Shown here: piece by piece, positions 28,456-37,473 of the stretch
How the letters are laid out: every line of letters starts with the position of its first letter
Numbering within the stretch: position 1 is the stretch's first letter
Assembly: GCF_000612845.1 (NCBI RefSeq)
Contig: NZ_CCAT010000085.1
Span: 172,946 to 236,945, forward strand
Reading direction: 5' to 3'
Source: Clostridium ihumii AP5
Lineage (GTDB): Bacteria > Bacillota > Clostridia > Clostridiales > Clostridiaceae
DNA length: 64,000 nt
Program-made: the position numbers and the translations under genes
Notes under the pieces: model-generated
What the model was told of the DNA's origin: nothing
The model's database searches: none
The model's input: the letters and a program-made list of their open reading frames with translations, nothing else

Positions 28456-28461
28456 AATAAG

Positions 28462-28499
28462 AATGCACTAGATTAAATAAATCTAGTGCATTTATTTTT
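28462..28499 (+). terminator. terminator of permease 1
   Basis: AATGCACTAGATT / AATCTAGTGCATT, a 13-bp perfect stem with a 5-base loop, followed by TATTTTTTG. Confidence 0.88.
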
Positions 28500-28687
28500 T
28501 GTATATTACTATAAATTAAAGAAATATTCATATTTACTTGATTTTATACCTTTACTTTCTATAAAAATTAGAAAATCAATATTACATAAAACTTTCATTT
28601 TTTTTAAAGTATAATTATATTTTTTTTGTAATTTTGTTCTATAATTTAATATTGAAATTATTATCTCTATTTATTTTCAATTTTAAA

Positions 28688-28825
28688 TTATTCGACAATT
28701 AGTTGAATTATCTCTTCATCAATAATTTCAACTTTATCTTTTCCTTTCTTAAATAAACATGTATTTGTTTCAATTTTTGAATAAAATTTTGACGCATTTT
28801 CATCCTATTCCTTCAAATAGCTCAT
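28688..28825 (-). pseudogene. possible broken small coding remnant
   Basis: On the minus strand, ATG at 28825 (or an in-frame ATG at 28837) opens a frame that has TAG at codon 7. It then continues 38 protein-like codons (KFYSKIETNTCLFKKGKDKV onward) to TAA at 28688. The reading is charged and balanced, unlike the surrounding AT-rich spacer. It could be the decayed end of a small gene or chance. No family is recognised. Confidence 0.25.
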
Positions 28826-29027
28826 GTTTACGTCCATGTAATTTTTGGTAATTATTTTTAAGAATTATTTTTTAAACTTTTAGAAATACTACTTTTATAT
28901 TGTATTTTTCTATATATTCATTTAAAAAGTTGCATATTTTTCGTTTTGATTGATTTGTTTTGATTTTATTTATTCTTTTTTTTGAATATTTTAAATTAAA
29001 TCAATTAGTGCAAGAGAAAAATTTTTC

Positions 29028-29055
29028 TTGTATTTTTTGTCGAATGGTGTATAAT
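29028..29055 (+). promoter_or_regulatory. promoter of permease 2
   Basis: TTGTAT (29028-29033), a 16-base spacer, TATAAT (29050-29055), giving a short leader before the ATG at 29103. The surrounding bases resemble the promoter candidate of permease 1. Confidence 0.65.
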
Positions 29056-29102
29056 TTATTTTTGTAATAATAAATTAATAAACTGTTAAGGAGGAAACAA
29101 AA

Positions 29103-30608
29103 ATGTCATCAAATAACAATGACTCTAAAAAGTTATCACTTATGGCCTTAATCCTTATGATCTTTACATCTGTTTACGGATTTAACAACATGCCAAGATC
29201 GTTTTATTTAATGGGTTATGGTGCAATTCCCTTCTACATAATATCAGCAATAATATTCTTTATACCATTTGCATTTATGATTGCAGAATATGGTTCTACT
29301 TTTAAAAGTGAAAAAGGTGGAATTTACTCTTGGATGGAAAAATCTGTTGGACCAAGATATGCATTCATTGCTACTTTTATGTGGTACTCAGCTCAAATAA
29401 TATGGATGGTTAACGTATCATCAAGTATTTGGATTCCAGTATCAAATGCAATTTCTGGATACGATAATACTAGTAACTGGTCATTATTTGGACTAGATAC
29501 AACTAAAACTTTAGGTATATTAGGTATATTAATAATAATAGCAATAACTTATTTCGGATCTAAAGGATTAGATAAAATAAAGAAAATAACATCTGTTGGT
29601 GGTACAGCAGTTGCTTTACTTAATATATTACTTATTGGAGGAGCTATAATTGTATTAATAATGAATAAAGGACAATTAGCTCAACCAATCGAATCTATGG
29701 CTTCATTCGTGAAATCTCCAAATCCAGCATATGCATCACCTATAGCAGTGCTTTCATTCTTAGTTTATGCAATATTTGCATTTGGAGGAACAGAAGTTGT
29801 TGGTGGTCTTGTTGACCAAACTGAAAATCCTGAAAAGAACTTCCCTAAAGGATTAACTATAGCAGCTATCGTAATTGCTGTTGGATACTCTATTGGAATT
29901 TTCTGTATAGGAGTATTCACTAACTGGTCTGCAACTCTATCACCAGACACAGTTAATAAAGCTAACGTTGGTTATGTTGTAATGAACAACTTAGGATTTA
30001 CTTTAGCATCTGTATTTGGTGCTACAGAAGCAGTAGCTATCCAAGTAGGTAACTGGACTGCTAGATTTGTTGGACTTTCAATGTTACTTGCTTTACTTGG
30101 TGCATTCTTCACATTAAGCTATGCTCCTTTAAAACAATTAATAGAAGGTTCTCCAAAAGGATTATTACCTGAAAAACTTTGTAAAATAGAAAATGGAATG
30201 CCTAAAACAGCTATGCTAGTACAAGCTGCGATTGTTATAGTAATTATACTTCTAGTATCTTTCGGAGGAAAAGCAGCAAGCAAATTCCTTGATGTACTTA
30301 TAGCTATGACTAACGTTTCAATGACTATACCTTATATGTTCTTATCTGGTGCATTCATTGCATTTAAGTCAAAACAAAACTTAGATAGACCATTTGAAAT
30401 GTTTAAAGGTAAAGGATTAATAACAATCTTTACTATAGTTGTTACTGCTACAGTTGGTTTTGCTAACGTATTTTCAATTGTAGAACCTGCTCTTAACGGA
30501 GATTGGTTCACAACTATATGGAGTGTAGCTGGACCTATATTCTTTACAATTGTTGCTCTAGTTTTATATTCTAGATATGACAAAAAGAAAAAGGCTGGAC
30601 AATTATAA
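29103..30608 (+). CDS. APC-superfamily amino-acid permease, YjeM/GadC-like (paralogue 2)
   Basis: 501 residues, the same length as paralogue 1, and aligning without gaps over most of the protein. Shared blocks include TSVYGFNNMPRSFYLMGYG and FKSEKGGIYSWMEKSVG. Differences cluster in loops, around residues 115-135 and 290-300. GGAGG lies 7 bases before the ATG. Codon choice is visibly less AT-biased at third positions than in paralogue 1 (more AAC, GTA, TTC), consistent with higher expression. It has its own promoter and terminator. Confidence 0.9.
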   Translation: MSSNNNDSKKLSLMALILMIFTSVYGFNNMPRSFYLMGYGAIPFYIISAIIFFIPFAFMIAEYGSTFKSEKGGIYSWMEKSVGPRYAFIATFMWYSAQIIWMVNVSSSIWIPVSNAISGYDNTSNWSLFGLDTTKTLGILGILIIIAITYFGSKGLDKIKKITSVGGTAVALLNILLIGGAIIVLIMNKGQLAQPIESMASFVKSPNPAYASPIAVLSFLVYAIFAFGGTEVVGGLVDQTENPEKNFPKGLTIAAIVIAVGYSIGIFCIGVFTNWSATLSPDTVNKANVGYVVMNNLGFTLASVFGATEAVAIQVGNWTARFVGLSMLLALLGAFFTLSYAPLKQLIEGSPKGLLPEKLCKIENGMPKTAMLVQAAIVIVIILLVSFGGKAASKFLDVLIAMTNVSMTIPYMFLSGAFIAFKSKQNLDRPFEMFKGKGLITIFTIVVTATVGFANVFSIVEPALNGDWFTTIWSVAGPIFFTIVALVLYSRYDKKKKAGQL

Positions 30609-30616
30609 AATAAATA

Positions 30617-30653
30617 AAAAGCATTGACTTATATAAGTCAATGCTTTTACTTT
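30617..30653 (+). terminator. bidirectional terminator
   Basis: AAAAGCATTGACTTA / TAAGTCAATGCTTTT, a 15-bp perfect stem with a 2-base centre, followed by ACTTTTTA. It lies between permease 2 and the convergent ybaK. Confidence 0.85.
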
Positions 30654-30665
30654 TTATATCCAACT

Positions 30666-31142
30666 TTATTTTATTATATCTTGGAAATTCCCATTTATAA
30701 TATTTGTTAAATCTTTTGGTGAAAGTTCTATTTGCATACCTATTTTTCCACCACTTACTACTAGAGTTTCTAGATTTTCTGCTGTACTATGTATAAATGT
30801 TTTATACAGTTTTTTCATACCTATTGGAGAACAACCACCTCTTATATAACCTGTATATTTGTTTATATCTTTTACATGAATCATTTCAACCTTTTTTTCT
30901 CCAGCAACTTTAGCACTTTTCTTCAAATCCAATTCTTCATTTACTGGAATAACAAAAACATATATTTCTTTAGATTGTCCTTGTAGCACTAACGTCTTAA
31001 ACACTTCTTCTACATTTTTTCCTATTTTACTGGCTACAGATACACCATCTATTTTTCCATCTTTATTTTCATATGTACTAATATTATATTTTATATTTTC
31101 CTTATCTAATATTCTCATTGCATTAGTTTTTGCTTGAGCCAT
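30666..31142 (-). CDS. ybaK: Cys-tRNA(Pro)/Cys-tRNA(Cys) deacylase, YbaK/EbsC family
   Basis: 158 residues. It hydrolyses Cys-tRNA(Pro) formed by prolyl-tRNA synthetase and so protects translation. Family marks are KTLVLQGQSKEIYVFVIPV, the catalytic Lys in LDLKKSAKVAGEKKVEM and the substrate loop GYIRGGCSPIGMKK. AAGGAGG lies 6 bases before the ATG. It is monocistronic. Confidence 0.93.
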   Translation of the reverse strand: MAQAKTNAMRILDKENIKYNISTYENKDGKIDGVSVASKIGKNVEEVFKTLVLQGQSKEIYVFVIPVNEELDLKKSAKVAGEKKVEMIHVKDINKYTGYIRGGCSPIGMKKLYKTFIHSTAENLETLVVSGGKIGMQIELSPKDLTNIINGNFQDIIK

Positions 31143-31202
31143 CTTGTTACCTCCTTAATCCTATAAGTACTATTATTTTACCAAATATTTTTTTAAAAAG
31201 TA

Positions 31203-31247
31203 AAATTAAAAGGATTAAACATATTATACGTCTAATCCTTTTAATTT
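31203..31247 (-). terminator. terminator of the UPF0489 gene
   Basis: AAAATTAAAAGGATTA / TAATCCTTTTAATTTT, a 16-bp perfect stem with a 13-base loop, about 80 bases after the stop codon at 31325 and upstream of ybaK. Confidence 0.7.
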
Positions 31248-31324
31248 TATAGAGATAGATTAATATCTCATTTTATAATTAATTGTTAAGGAAGCACTTT
31301 ATTGTAGGGTTTAAAGTCAAATTC

Positions 31325-32041
31325 TTACCCTATTAAGTAATTAATTTCATCAGAGAATGTTAATTTTTTTGGATTCCAGTCTCTTGTAATATCCTCTAGC
31401 TTTCTAACCTTTAATTCTGAATTTCTTATAAACTCGTAAAATTTTTTATCTAACCATGGTGGACTCCACGCCCCAGATCTACAAATATGAATTGCTGATA
31501 TTTCACTATTTTTAAATTGTTCATACTCTATATCCCATCTATTCATAACATATTCAATATTGTACTTACTATTAAGTTCACTAAAATCATTAGGTTGTTC
31601 CATTGTATATGGACTATATATTATAGTTGATTTATTAATTATATTATCTTTAAATAATTTACCTAACCAATTTGCACAATTTAGTTCAAATTCTAAAGAC
31701 GATAAACCTCCATACCCTAAATCACTGTGGGCATCAAATAAAATTATATTATCACATTTATTGTCCTTTGCAATTTTGTATGAAAACTTATGTGAATCAG
31801 ATATAAATACCTCAATGTCTTTCTTTAAGTTAAATCGTTCTTTAATAAAATTCCAAAATCTTTTAGTATTTGTATTGATATAAATCTCTTTTTCTAAATT
31901 TATACCTCTTATATTTTCTTCTATGTATCTTTTATACCATATATCTACTAAACATCTTTCATTTTCAATATATGAGCCACACCATTCTGGTCTTATTTTA
32001 ATAAAGTAATCCCAATCTATACTTAACAAGCTTTTTTCCAT
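31325..32041 (-). CDS. UPF0489 family protein
   Basis: 238 residues. It opens LLSIDWDYFIKIRPEWC, and the middle IILFDAHSDLGYGG has the Asp-x-His-x-Asp pattern of the arginase/deacetylase metal site. These are the marks of UPF0489, a family of unknown function with an arginase-like fold. Cytosolic, with no signal peptide. GAGGTGAG precedes the ATG. The gene stands alone. Confidence 0.78.
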   Translation of the reverse strand: MEKSLLSIDWDYFIKIRPEWCGSYIENERCLVDIWYKRYIEENIRGINLEKEIYINTNTKRFWNFIKERFNLKKDIEVFISDSHKFSYKIAKDNKCDNIILFDAHSDLGYGGLSSLEFELNCANWLGKLFKDNIINKSTIIYSPYTMEQPNDFSELNSKYNIEYVMNRWDIEYEQFKNSEISAIHICRSGAWSPPWLDKKFYEFIRNSELKVRKLEDITRDWNPKKLTFSDEINYLIG

Positions 32042-32328
32042 TTTCTCACCTCACTACTACTTATATTAAGTAGTATTTTTTTAACTTATTAATAAGACTT
32101 TTCATATATCATCAAAATAAAATCATAATTTCAGTACTGTAAATATAATCATATTTATTCATATATTTTCCATAAACTATCTTCATTATATGTTATTACA
32201 CTATTTAGTTCAAAGTTAAATACCTAATGTTACCCTTCAAATTCTACTTATTATCTCTATGTACTAATTTTAAAACTATATTACGCATATTTGCTTAGAT
32301 TACTTCATACTATAACGTATAATAAAAA
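32042..32328. other. noncoding spacer
   Basis: AT-rich gap holding the promoter for the UPF0489 gene and, at its right end, the terminator of the MATE gene. No reading frame of interest was seen. Confidence 0.45.
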
Positions 32329-32348
32329 AGGGAGATTATTATCTCCCT
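32324..32348 (-). terminator. terminator of the MATE gene
   Basis: On the minus strand AGGGAGATAATAATCTCCCT is followed by TTTTTT. An 8-bp GC-containing stem, 12 bases after the MATE stop codon. Confidence 0.82.
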
Positions 32349-32360
32349 AAATAAATTTAC

Positions 32361-33686
32361 TTAATTATTCCTTTTTAAATCCTTTTTTAAAATAAATATA
32401 CCTAATATAAAAGTACAAATTTCTGAAAATGAAACACTAAACCATACTCCATTTATTTTAAATGCAGGTGTAAGTATTATTAATCCTAAAATTACAAATA
32501 TGATACCTCTACTTAGTGATATAAATATTGCCATCTTAGATTCCTCTATAGATTGTAAGAAATATAAAAATACCATATTTGCACCCATAAGTGCATATCC
32601 AAAGAAATATATTCTCATTGCCTTCGCTGTTATATTTATTAATTGTAAATCATCCTTTGTGAAAAGTTTAAGAATTGTTTCTGGAAATAATAGGAAAATC
32701 ACATATATAAATATACCAAAACTCATTGATAATATTACTGCATACTTTAAACTTTCTAAGATTCTTTTTCTTTTTTTAGCTCCAAAATTAACACTAACAA
32801 CTGGTTGTATACTTTGACCTATTCCTTCAAACACAGCTATGCCTAAAAATGCAATATTAGCAATTATGCCATACGCAGCTACATATAATTCTCCACCCAG
32901 CTTCATAAAAATATTATTTAATATGAATATGATAATTCCTCCGCATATTTCAAGTATAAAACTTCCAAATCCATTTTTCACTATTCGTTTTATAATTTTA
33001 CTTTCCATAGCTACTTTTGAAAATTTAAGAGTTCCTCTTTGTCTTAAAAAATGCGTAGAAAGAATTAATAAATTTATTATTGGAGATATAGCTGTAGCTA
33101 ATGCAGCCCCAGCTATACCTAAATCAAAAATAAATATAAATACATAGTCAAGAATTACATTTGCTAAATTTGATACTATTGATGCAATCATAACAAGTCT
33201 AGGATTTTTATCATTTCTAATGAACGCGCTTAATACTCCCACTAATAAAAAAGCCCATGATACTGCACTAATTATCCCTATATATATTGAAACTAAAGGT
33301 TTAATTTCTTCAGTAGCACCTAAAAGTGAAGCAATATTTTTAGGAAATATAACCCCTATAATCGTTAATATAATTCCAACAATTATTGCCATAATTACTG
33401 CTATTGAAAAAACTTTATTTTTTTCTTTTTCATCACCTTTTCCTATAGCTATTGAAACTAACGTTCCTCCCCCTATTCCTATAGTACAATGTAATGCCGT
33501 AAATACACTATATATTGGTATTGATATGTTTAGTGCTGCAAGTGCTGTACTTCCTACTCCATATCCAACAAATGCAGTGTCCACAAATACATAAGCTGAA
33601 ACTGCTAACATAGACAACACCGACGGAATTAAATAGTGTAATAGGATTTTTTTTATATCCCCTTCTAATAAATCTAATTTTCTCAT
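32361..33686 (-). CDS. MATE family efflux transporter
   Basis: 441 residues, about 12 membrane helices in two similar halves. It begins LLEGDIKKILLHYLIPSVLS, with FVDTAFVGYGVGSTALAALN in helices 1-2, both typical of MATE proteins. It exports cationic drugs or metabolites using Na+ or H+. The substrate is not predictable. It is a single gene with its own terminator. Confidence 0.92.
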   Translation of the reverse strand: MRKLDLLEGDIKKILLHYLIPSVLSMLAVSAYVFVDTAFVGYGVGSTALAALNISIPIYSVFTALHCTIGIGGGTLVSIAIGKGDEKEKNKVFSIAVIMAIIVGIILTIIGVIFPKNIASLLGATEEIKPLVSIYIGIISAVSWAFLLVGVLSAFIRNDKNPRLVMIASIVSNLANVILDYVFIFIFDLGIAGAALATAISPIINLLILSTHFLRQRGTLKFSKVAMESKIIKRIVKNGFGSFILEICGGIIIFILNNIFMKLGGELYVAAYGIIANIAFLGIAVFEGIGQSIQPVVSVNFGAKKRKRILESLKYAVILSMSFGIFIYVIFLLFPETILKLFTKDDLQLINITAKAMRIYFFGYALMGANMVFLYFLQSIEESKMAIFISLSRGIIFVILGLIILTPAFKINGVWFSVSFSEICTFILGIFILKKDLKRNN

Positions 33687-33753
33687 CTCTTTCCCTCTTT
33701 TTCTACTATATTTGTATATTAAACTTAGTTGATAATATTAAAACTTTTCCATC

Positions 33754-36700
33754 TTAACATTCAACTGCTTCATCAATTGAAAATAGATATAAATATTTAG
33801 CTGTTACTTTTTTCCCTGTTCCTCTTTCTATAGCATCTTTATAATACTCTAATTGAATATTATATTTCTCTATAATTTGATTCTTAGTTTCCTCTGTAAC
33901 ATAATCAGTTTTATAATCAAATAGTATTATATTCCCATCTTCTTCAAAATATCCATCTATTATTCCTTGAACTTTTAGATAATCATTATTGTAATTATCA
34001 CTTTCTATTCCTTCAAGTTCTTTATAAGCCTCTTTTACACTTACTTCAATACTAAATGGAACTTCTCTTAATAATTCACTTCTACTATCTGCTTCTATAA
34101 CTCTTTTACCTAATTTAGATTTTAAAAATGCTTCTATTTTATTAATTCTTATAGATTTAGCTTGCTCAGTTGTAAGTAATTCTTTTAAAACCATAAATTC
34201 TATTTGCTCTTCAATTTCATGCTTGCTTATCTTGTTAAAGTCTAATCTTTGCATAACCGCATGCATTGCAGTTCCTTTTTCAGCTGGAGTTAGTTCCTTT
34301 TTTTCTTCTAAAAATCTTGGTCTATTAACTATTGGTTTTATATATTCAGAAGTAAGCTTTTTATTTTCTACAAATTCTTCCTCTAACTCTAAATTATTTA
34401 ACCTTTTTATCTCCGAAACAGTAATATTAGTTTTTATATTTGTTGCTAATTGGTACTTATATTTAAAATCTAATCTATTAATTATTTCACTTGCTAATTC
34501 ATCATTACATTCTTTTGAATTTAATTTATTTAACTTTTCTTTTATATCAAGCTCATCTAAAATTTTATCTTCTTTATATAAATCATCTTGTTTAGCAAAT
34601 CTTACATTCCAAAGTACATCATTATTCAGTATAACAGTACCTGTTACCCTATCTAAATCTTCTGTCAAAAACTTTCCATCTGGATGTTTTATTATAGTTG
34701 GCATAATCCAATCTAAATAAGTATTATTTTTTAATAAGTAACCTTCAAGAATTTTTTCTTTTCCATTTTTAGCGGCATTATTCCACTTTTCTAAAGACTT
34801 TTCTATAGACTTTACTTCGCCTGTAATAATTAATTTTTCTTTTGCTCTAGTAAAAGCAACATATAATACTCTCATTTCTTCTGATAAATTTTCTTTTTCT
34901 ATTTTACTTTTTAAAATCTCTCTTATCAGTGGAGAATGTGATACTCTTTTCTCTATATCTACAATTTGTGGACCAAATCCTAATTCTTGATGAACTAATA
35001 TTTTATTTCTAATATCCATTGTATTTGGTTTTTTTCCGGCTCCACTTAAAAATACAACCGGAAATTCTAAACCTTTACTTTTATGAATACTCATTATTCT
35101 AACTACATCTTCATTCTCGCCAATAATCTTAGCAGAACCTAAATCACCACTACTAGTTCTTAATTTATTTATAAAGTTTATAAAATTAAATAATCCTTTA
35201 TAACTTGTGCTTTCATATTGTTTGGCCCTTTGAAATAACATCTTTAAATTTGCTTGTCTTTTTATGCCTGCAGGCATAGCTCCTACATATCCATAATATC
35301 CTGTTTCCATATATAAACTCCATACAAGTTCATATATTGGCATTATCAACGATTTATCTCTCCATACTTTTAATCTACTTAAGAAATTTTTAACTTTATT
35401 TTTTAATTCATCATTTTCTCCTAATTCAATATACTGTTTTAATGCTTCAAATATAGATGTCTCTGGGCTGTTTAATCTAATATCTACAACTTCTTCTGAT
35501 GTAAAGCCAACTATTGGTGATCTAAGTACAGAAAGTAATGGTATATCTTGTATTGGATTATCAATTATCTCTAAAAGACTTAACATAATTTTTATTTCTA
35601 AACTATTAAAATAACTATCATTTGCGTCACTATAAACAGGAACCCCCAAATTTTTAAGTTCTTCTGCAAATACTGGAGCCCATTTTTTTGTAGAACGTAA
35701 TAATACAACAATATCTTTGTATTTAACATTTCTATAATCTTTTAAATCATTATCAAATACTTTAAATTGATTTTTTTCATCAATTAAATCTAGTATTCTT
35801 TTTCCAACTACTTTAGCCTCTAATTCTATGCTACTTAAAGGTTCTTCATCATCACCGTCTTCTACTTGTTCTAAAAGTTCATCTTTATTGATTAATATAA
35901 CTTCTGTTGGCCCTCCACAAGTACCACTTTCTATTTCCTTGTAATCAGCACCTAAATTTAATTCTTCTTCTTCATTGTAATCAAGTTCACCTAATTCTTT
36001 ACTCATTATATTTCTAAAAACATAATTTACAGAATCTATTATTACTTTTCTACTTCTGAAATTTTTATATAATTTTATTAATCTAGTTTCTTTTCCTTCT
36101 TCTAAACTATAGGTTTCTTTCTTATTTAAAAATAATTCTGGTTTAGCCATTCTAAATCTATATATACTTTGTTTTACATCTCCAACCATAAATATATTAT
36201 TAATTCCAATATGTTTTTTTGAAATCATATTTAATATATATTCTTGAATATAGTTTGAATCTTGATACTCATCTATAAGTATCTCATCATAACCTTCCCT
36301 TAAAACTTCTGCAACTTTAGATGGTACTATCTTCCCATCTACTTCTTCAGTCAATATTTTAAGTGCAAAATGCTCAAAATCATTGAAATCAATTATAGCT
36401 TTTTCTTTTTTCTTTTCACTATATCTATCTCTTAACTTTATAACTAACTCACAAAGCTTTTTAATTAGTGGATAAATATATTCCAAATCATCATAATTAG
36501 AATTTGAATAAATTTTTTCTATATTTTCTTTTATTTCATTCATTAAAGCTTTATAGTTATCTCTATTCTTTTTAACATATTTCTGTAATTCTACATCTGG
36601 ACATTTGCTTATTGTTGGCATCTTTTTAAATTCTAGTTGCAAAAATAAATCTCTAATTTTATCTAAATCATTACTATTATCTTTTATATTTTGTGAAAAG

Positions 36701-37470
36701 AAAAAATCACAATCTATTACTGATTGATATTTTAATAAGCTTTCTGTTCTATCCACTATTTCTTTTGCATCATTTATATTATTAAAAGCTTCACTTATTT
36801 TTGTTTTAATATCAATTTTTAACATTTCTATTATTGATTCGCTATTTAAATAGTCACTTTTTTCTATATTTAAAAGTTCACTTTTTTCATTAAGCCATTT
36901 TTCTGGATATGGATTACTCATTGAAAAATTATATAAATCTAAAACCATTTCAAACAAACTTAAGTCATTCTTATTATTACAATAACTTTCAACTAATTTT
37001 AGAAAGTATTCATCCTTTTCTTCATACATTTCCTCAAAAACTTCATCTAGAGATTCTTGCTTTAAAATTAAGGTTTCTGTTTCATCTGCAATTCTAAAAT
37101 TAGGATCTAAATCTATCATATGAAAATTTCTTTTTATAACATCTAGACAAAAAGAGTGTATTGTTGTAATACTAGCTTTATTTAATAATGTTAATTGTCT
37201 TTGTAAATATATTGAAGTTGGATTTTTACTAATTTCATTTGATATTGCTTTTCCTATTCTTTCTCTCATTTCTGAGGCCGCTGCATTAGTAAATGTAACT
37301 ACTAGCAACCTATCTATATCTATAGGCCTATCTTTATCTGTTATCATTTTTATAATTCTTTCTACTAATACAGCTGTTTTACCTGAACCTGCAGCTGCTG
37401 CAACTAATAAATTAGCATCTCTTGTATATATAGCTGCTTCTTGTTCCTTAGTAAATTTCATACTTGCCAC
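33754..37470 (-). CDS. addA: ATP-dependent helicase/nuclease subunit A
   Basis: 1238 residues. A UvrD-type helicase: Walker A AAAAGSGKTA (24-33), DEYQDSN (Walker B) and motif VRIMSIHKSKGLEFPVVF. It has a C-terminal RecB-type nuclease with DYKTDYV. With AddB it resects double-strand breaks up to a Chi site and loads RecA. The start is GTG at 37470, 8 bases after GGAGGA and 3 bases after the addB stop. The frame is intact and full length. Confidence 0.96.
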   Translation of the reverse strand: MASMKFTKEQEAAIYTRDANLLVAAAAGSGKTAVLVERIIKMITDKDRPIDIDRLLVVTFTNAAASEMRERIGKAISNEISKNPTSIYLQRQLTLLNKASITTIHSFCLDVIKRNFHMIDLDPNFRIADETETLILKQESLDEVFEEMYEEKDEYFLKLVESYCNNKNDLSLFEMVLDLYNFSMSNPYPEKWLNEKSELLNIEKSDYLNSESIIEMLKIDIKTKISEAFNNINDAKEIVDRTESLLKYQSVIDCDFFFSQNIKDNSNDLDKIRDLFLQLEFKKMPTISKCPDVELQKYVKKNRDNYKALMNEIKENIEKIYSNSNYDDLEYIYPLIKKLCELVIKLRDRYSEKKKEKAIIDFNDFEHFALKILTEEVDGKIVPSKVAEVLREGYDEILIDEYQDSNYIQEYILNMISKKHIGINNIFMVGDVKQSIYRFRMAKPELFLNKKETYSLEEGKETRLIKLYKNFRSRKVIIDSVNYVFRNIMSKELGELDYNEEEELNLGADYKEIESGTCGGPTEVILINKDELLEQVEDGDDEEPLSSIELEAKVVGKRILDLIDEKNQFKVFDNDLKDYRNVKYKDIVVLLRSTKKWAPVFAEELKNLGVPVYSDANDSYFNSLEIKIMLSLLEIIDNPIQDIPLLSVLRSPIVGFTSEEVVDIRLNSPETSIFEALKQYIELGENDELKNKVKNFLSRLKVWRDKSLIMPIYELVWSLYMETGYYGYVGAMPAGIKRQANLKMLFQRAKQYESTSYKGLFNFINFINKLRTSSGDLGSAKIIGENEDVVRIMSIHKSKGLEFPVVFLSGAGKKPNTMDIRNKILVHQELGFGPQIVDIEKRVSHSPLIREILKSKIEKENLSEEMRVLYVAFTRAKEKLIITGEVKSIEKSLEKWNNAAKNGKEKILEGYLLKNNTYLDWIMPTIIKHPDGKFLTEDLDRVTGTVILNNDVLWNVRFAKQDDLYKEDKILDELDIKEKLNKLNSKECNDELASEIINRLDFKYKYQLATNIKTNITVSEIKRLNNLELEEEFVENKKLTSEYIKPIVNRPRFLEEKKELTPAEKGTAMHAVMQRLDFNKISKHEIEEQIEFMVLKELLTTEQAKSIRINKIEAFLKSKLGKRVIEADSRSELLREVPFSIEVSVKEAYKELEGIESDNYNNDYLKVQGIIDGYFEEDGNIILFDYKTDYVTEETKNQIIEKYNIQLEYYKDAIERGTGKKVTAKYLYLFSIDEAVEC

Positions 37471-37473
37471 TTT

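Noticed and set aside
34223..34720. 165-codon plus-strand frame
   Set aside because: It is antisense to addA and has low-complexity Ser/Leu/Phe composition.
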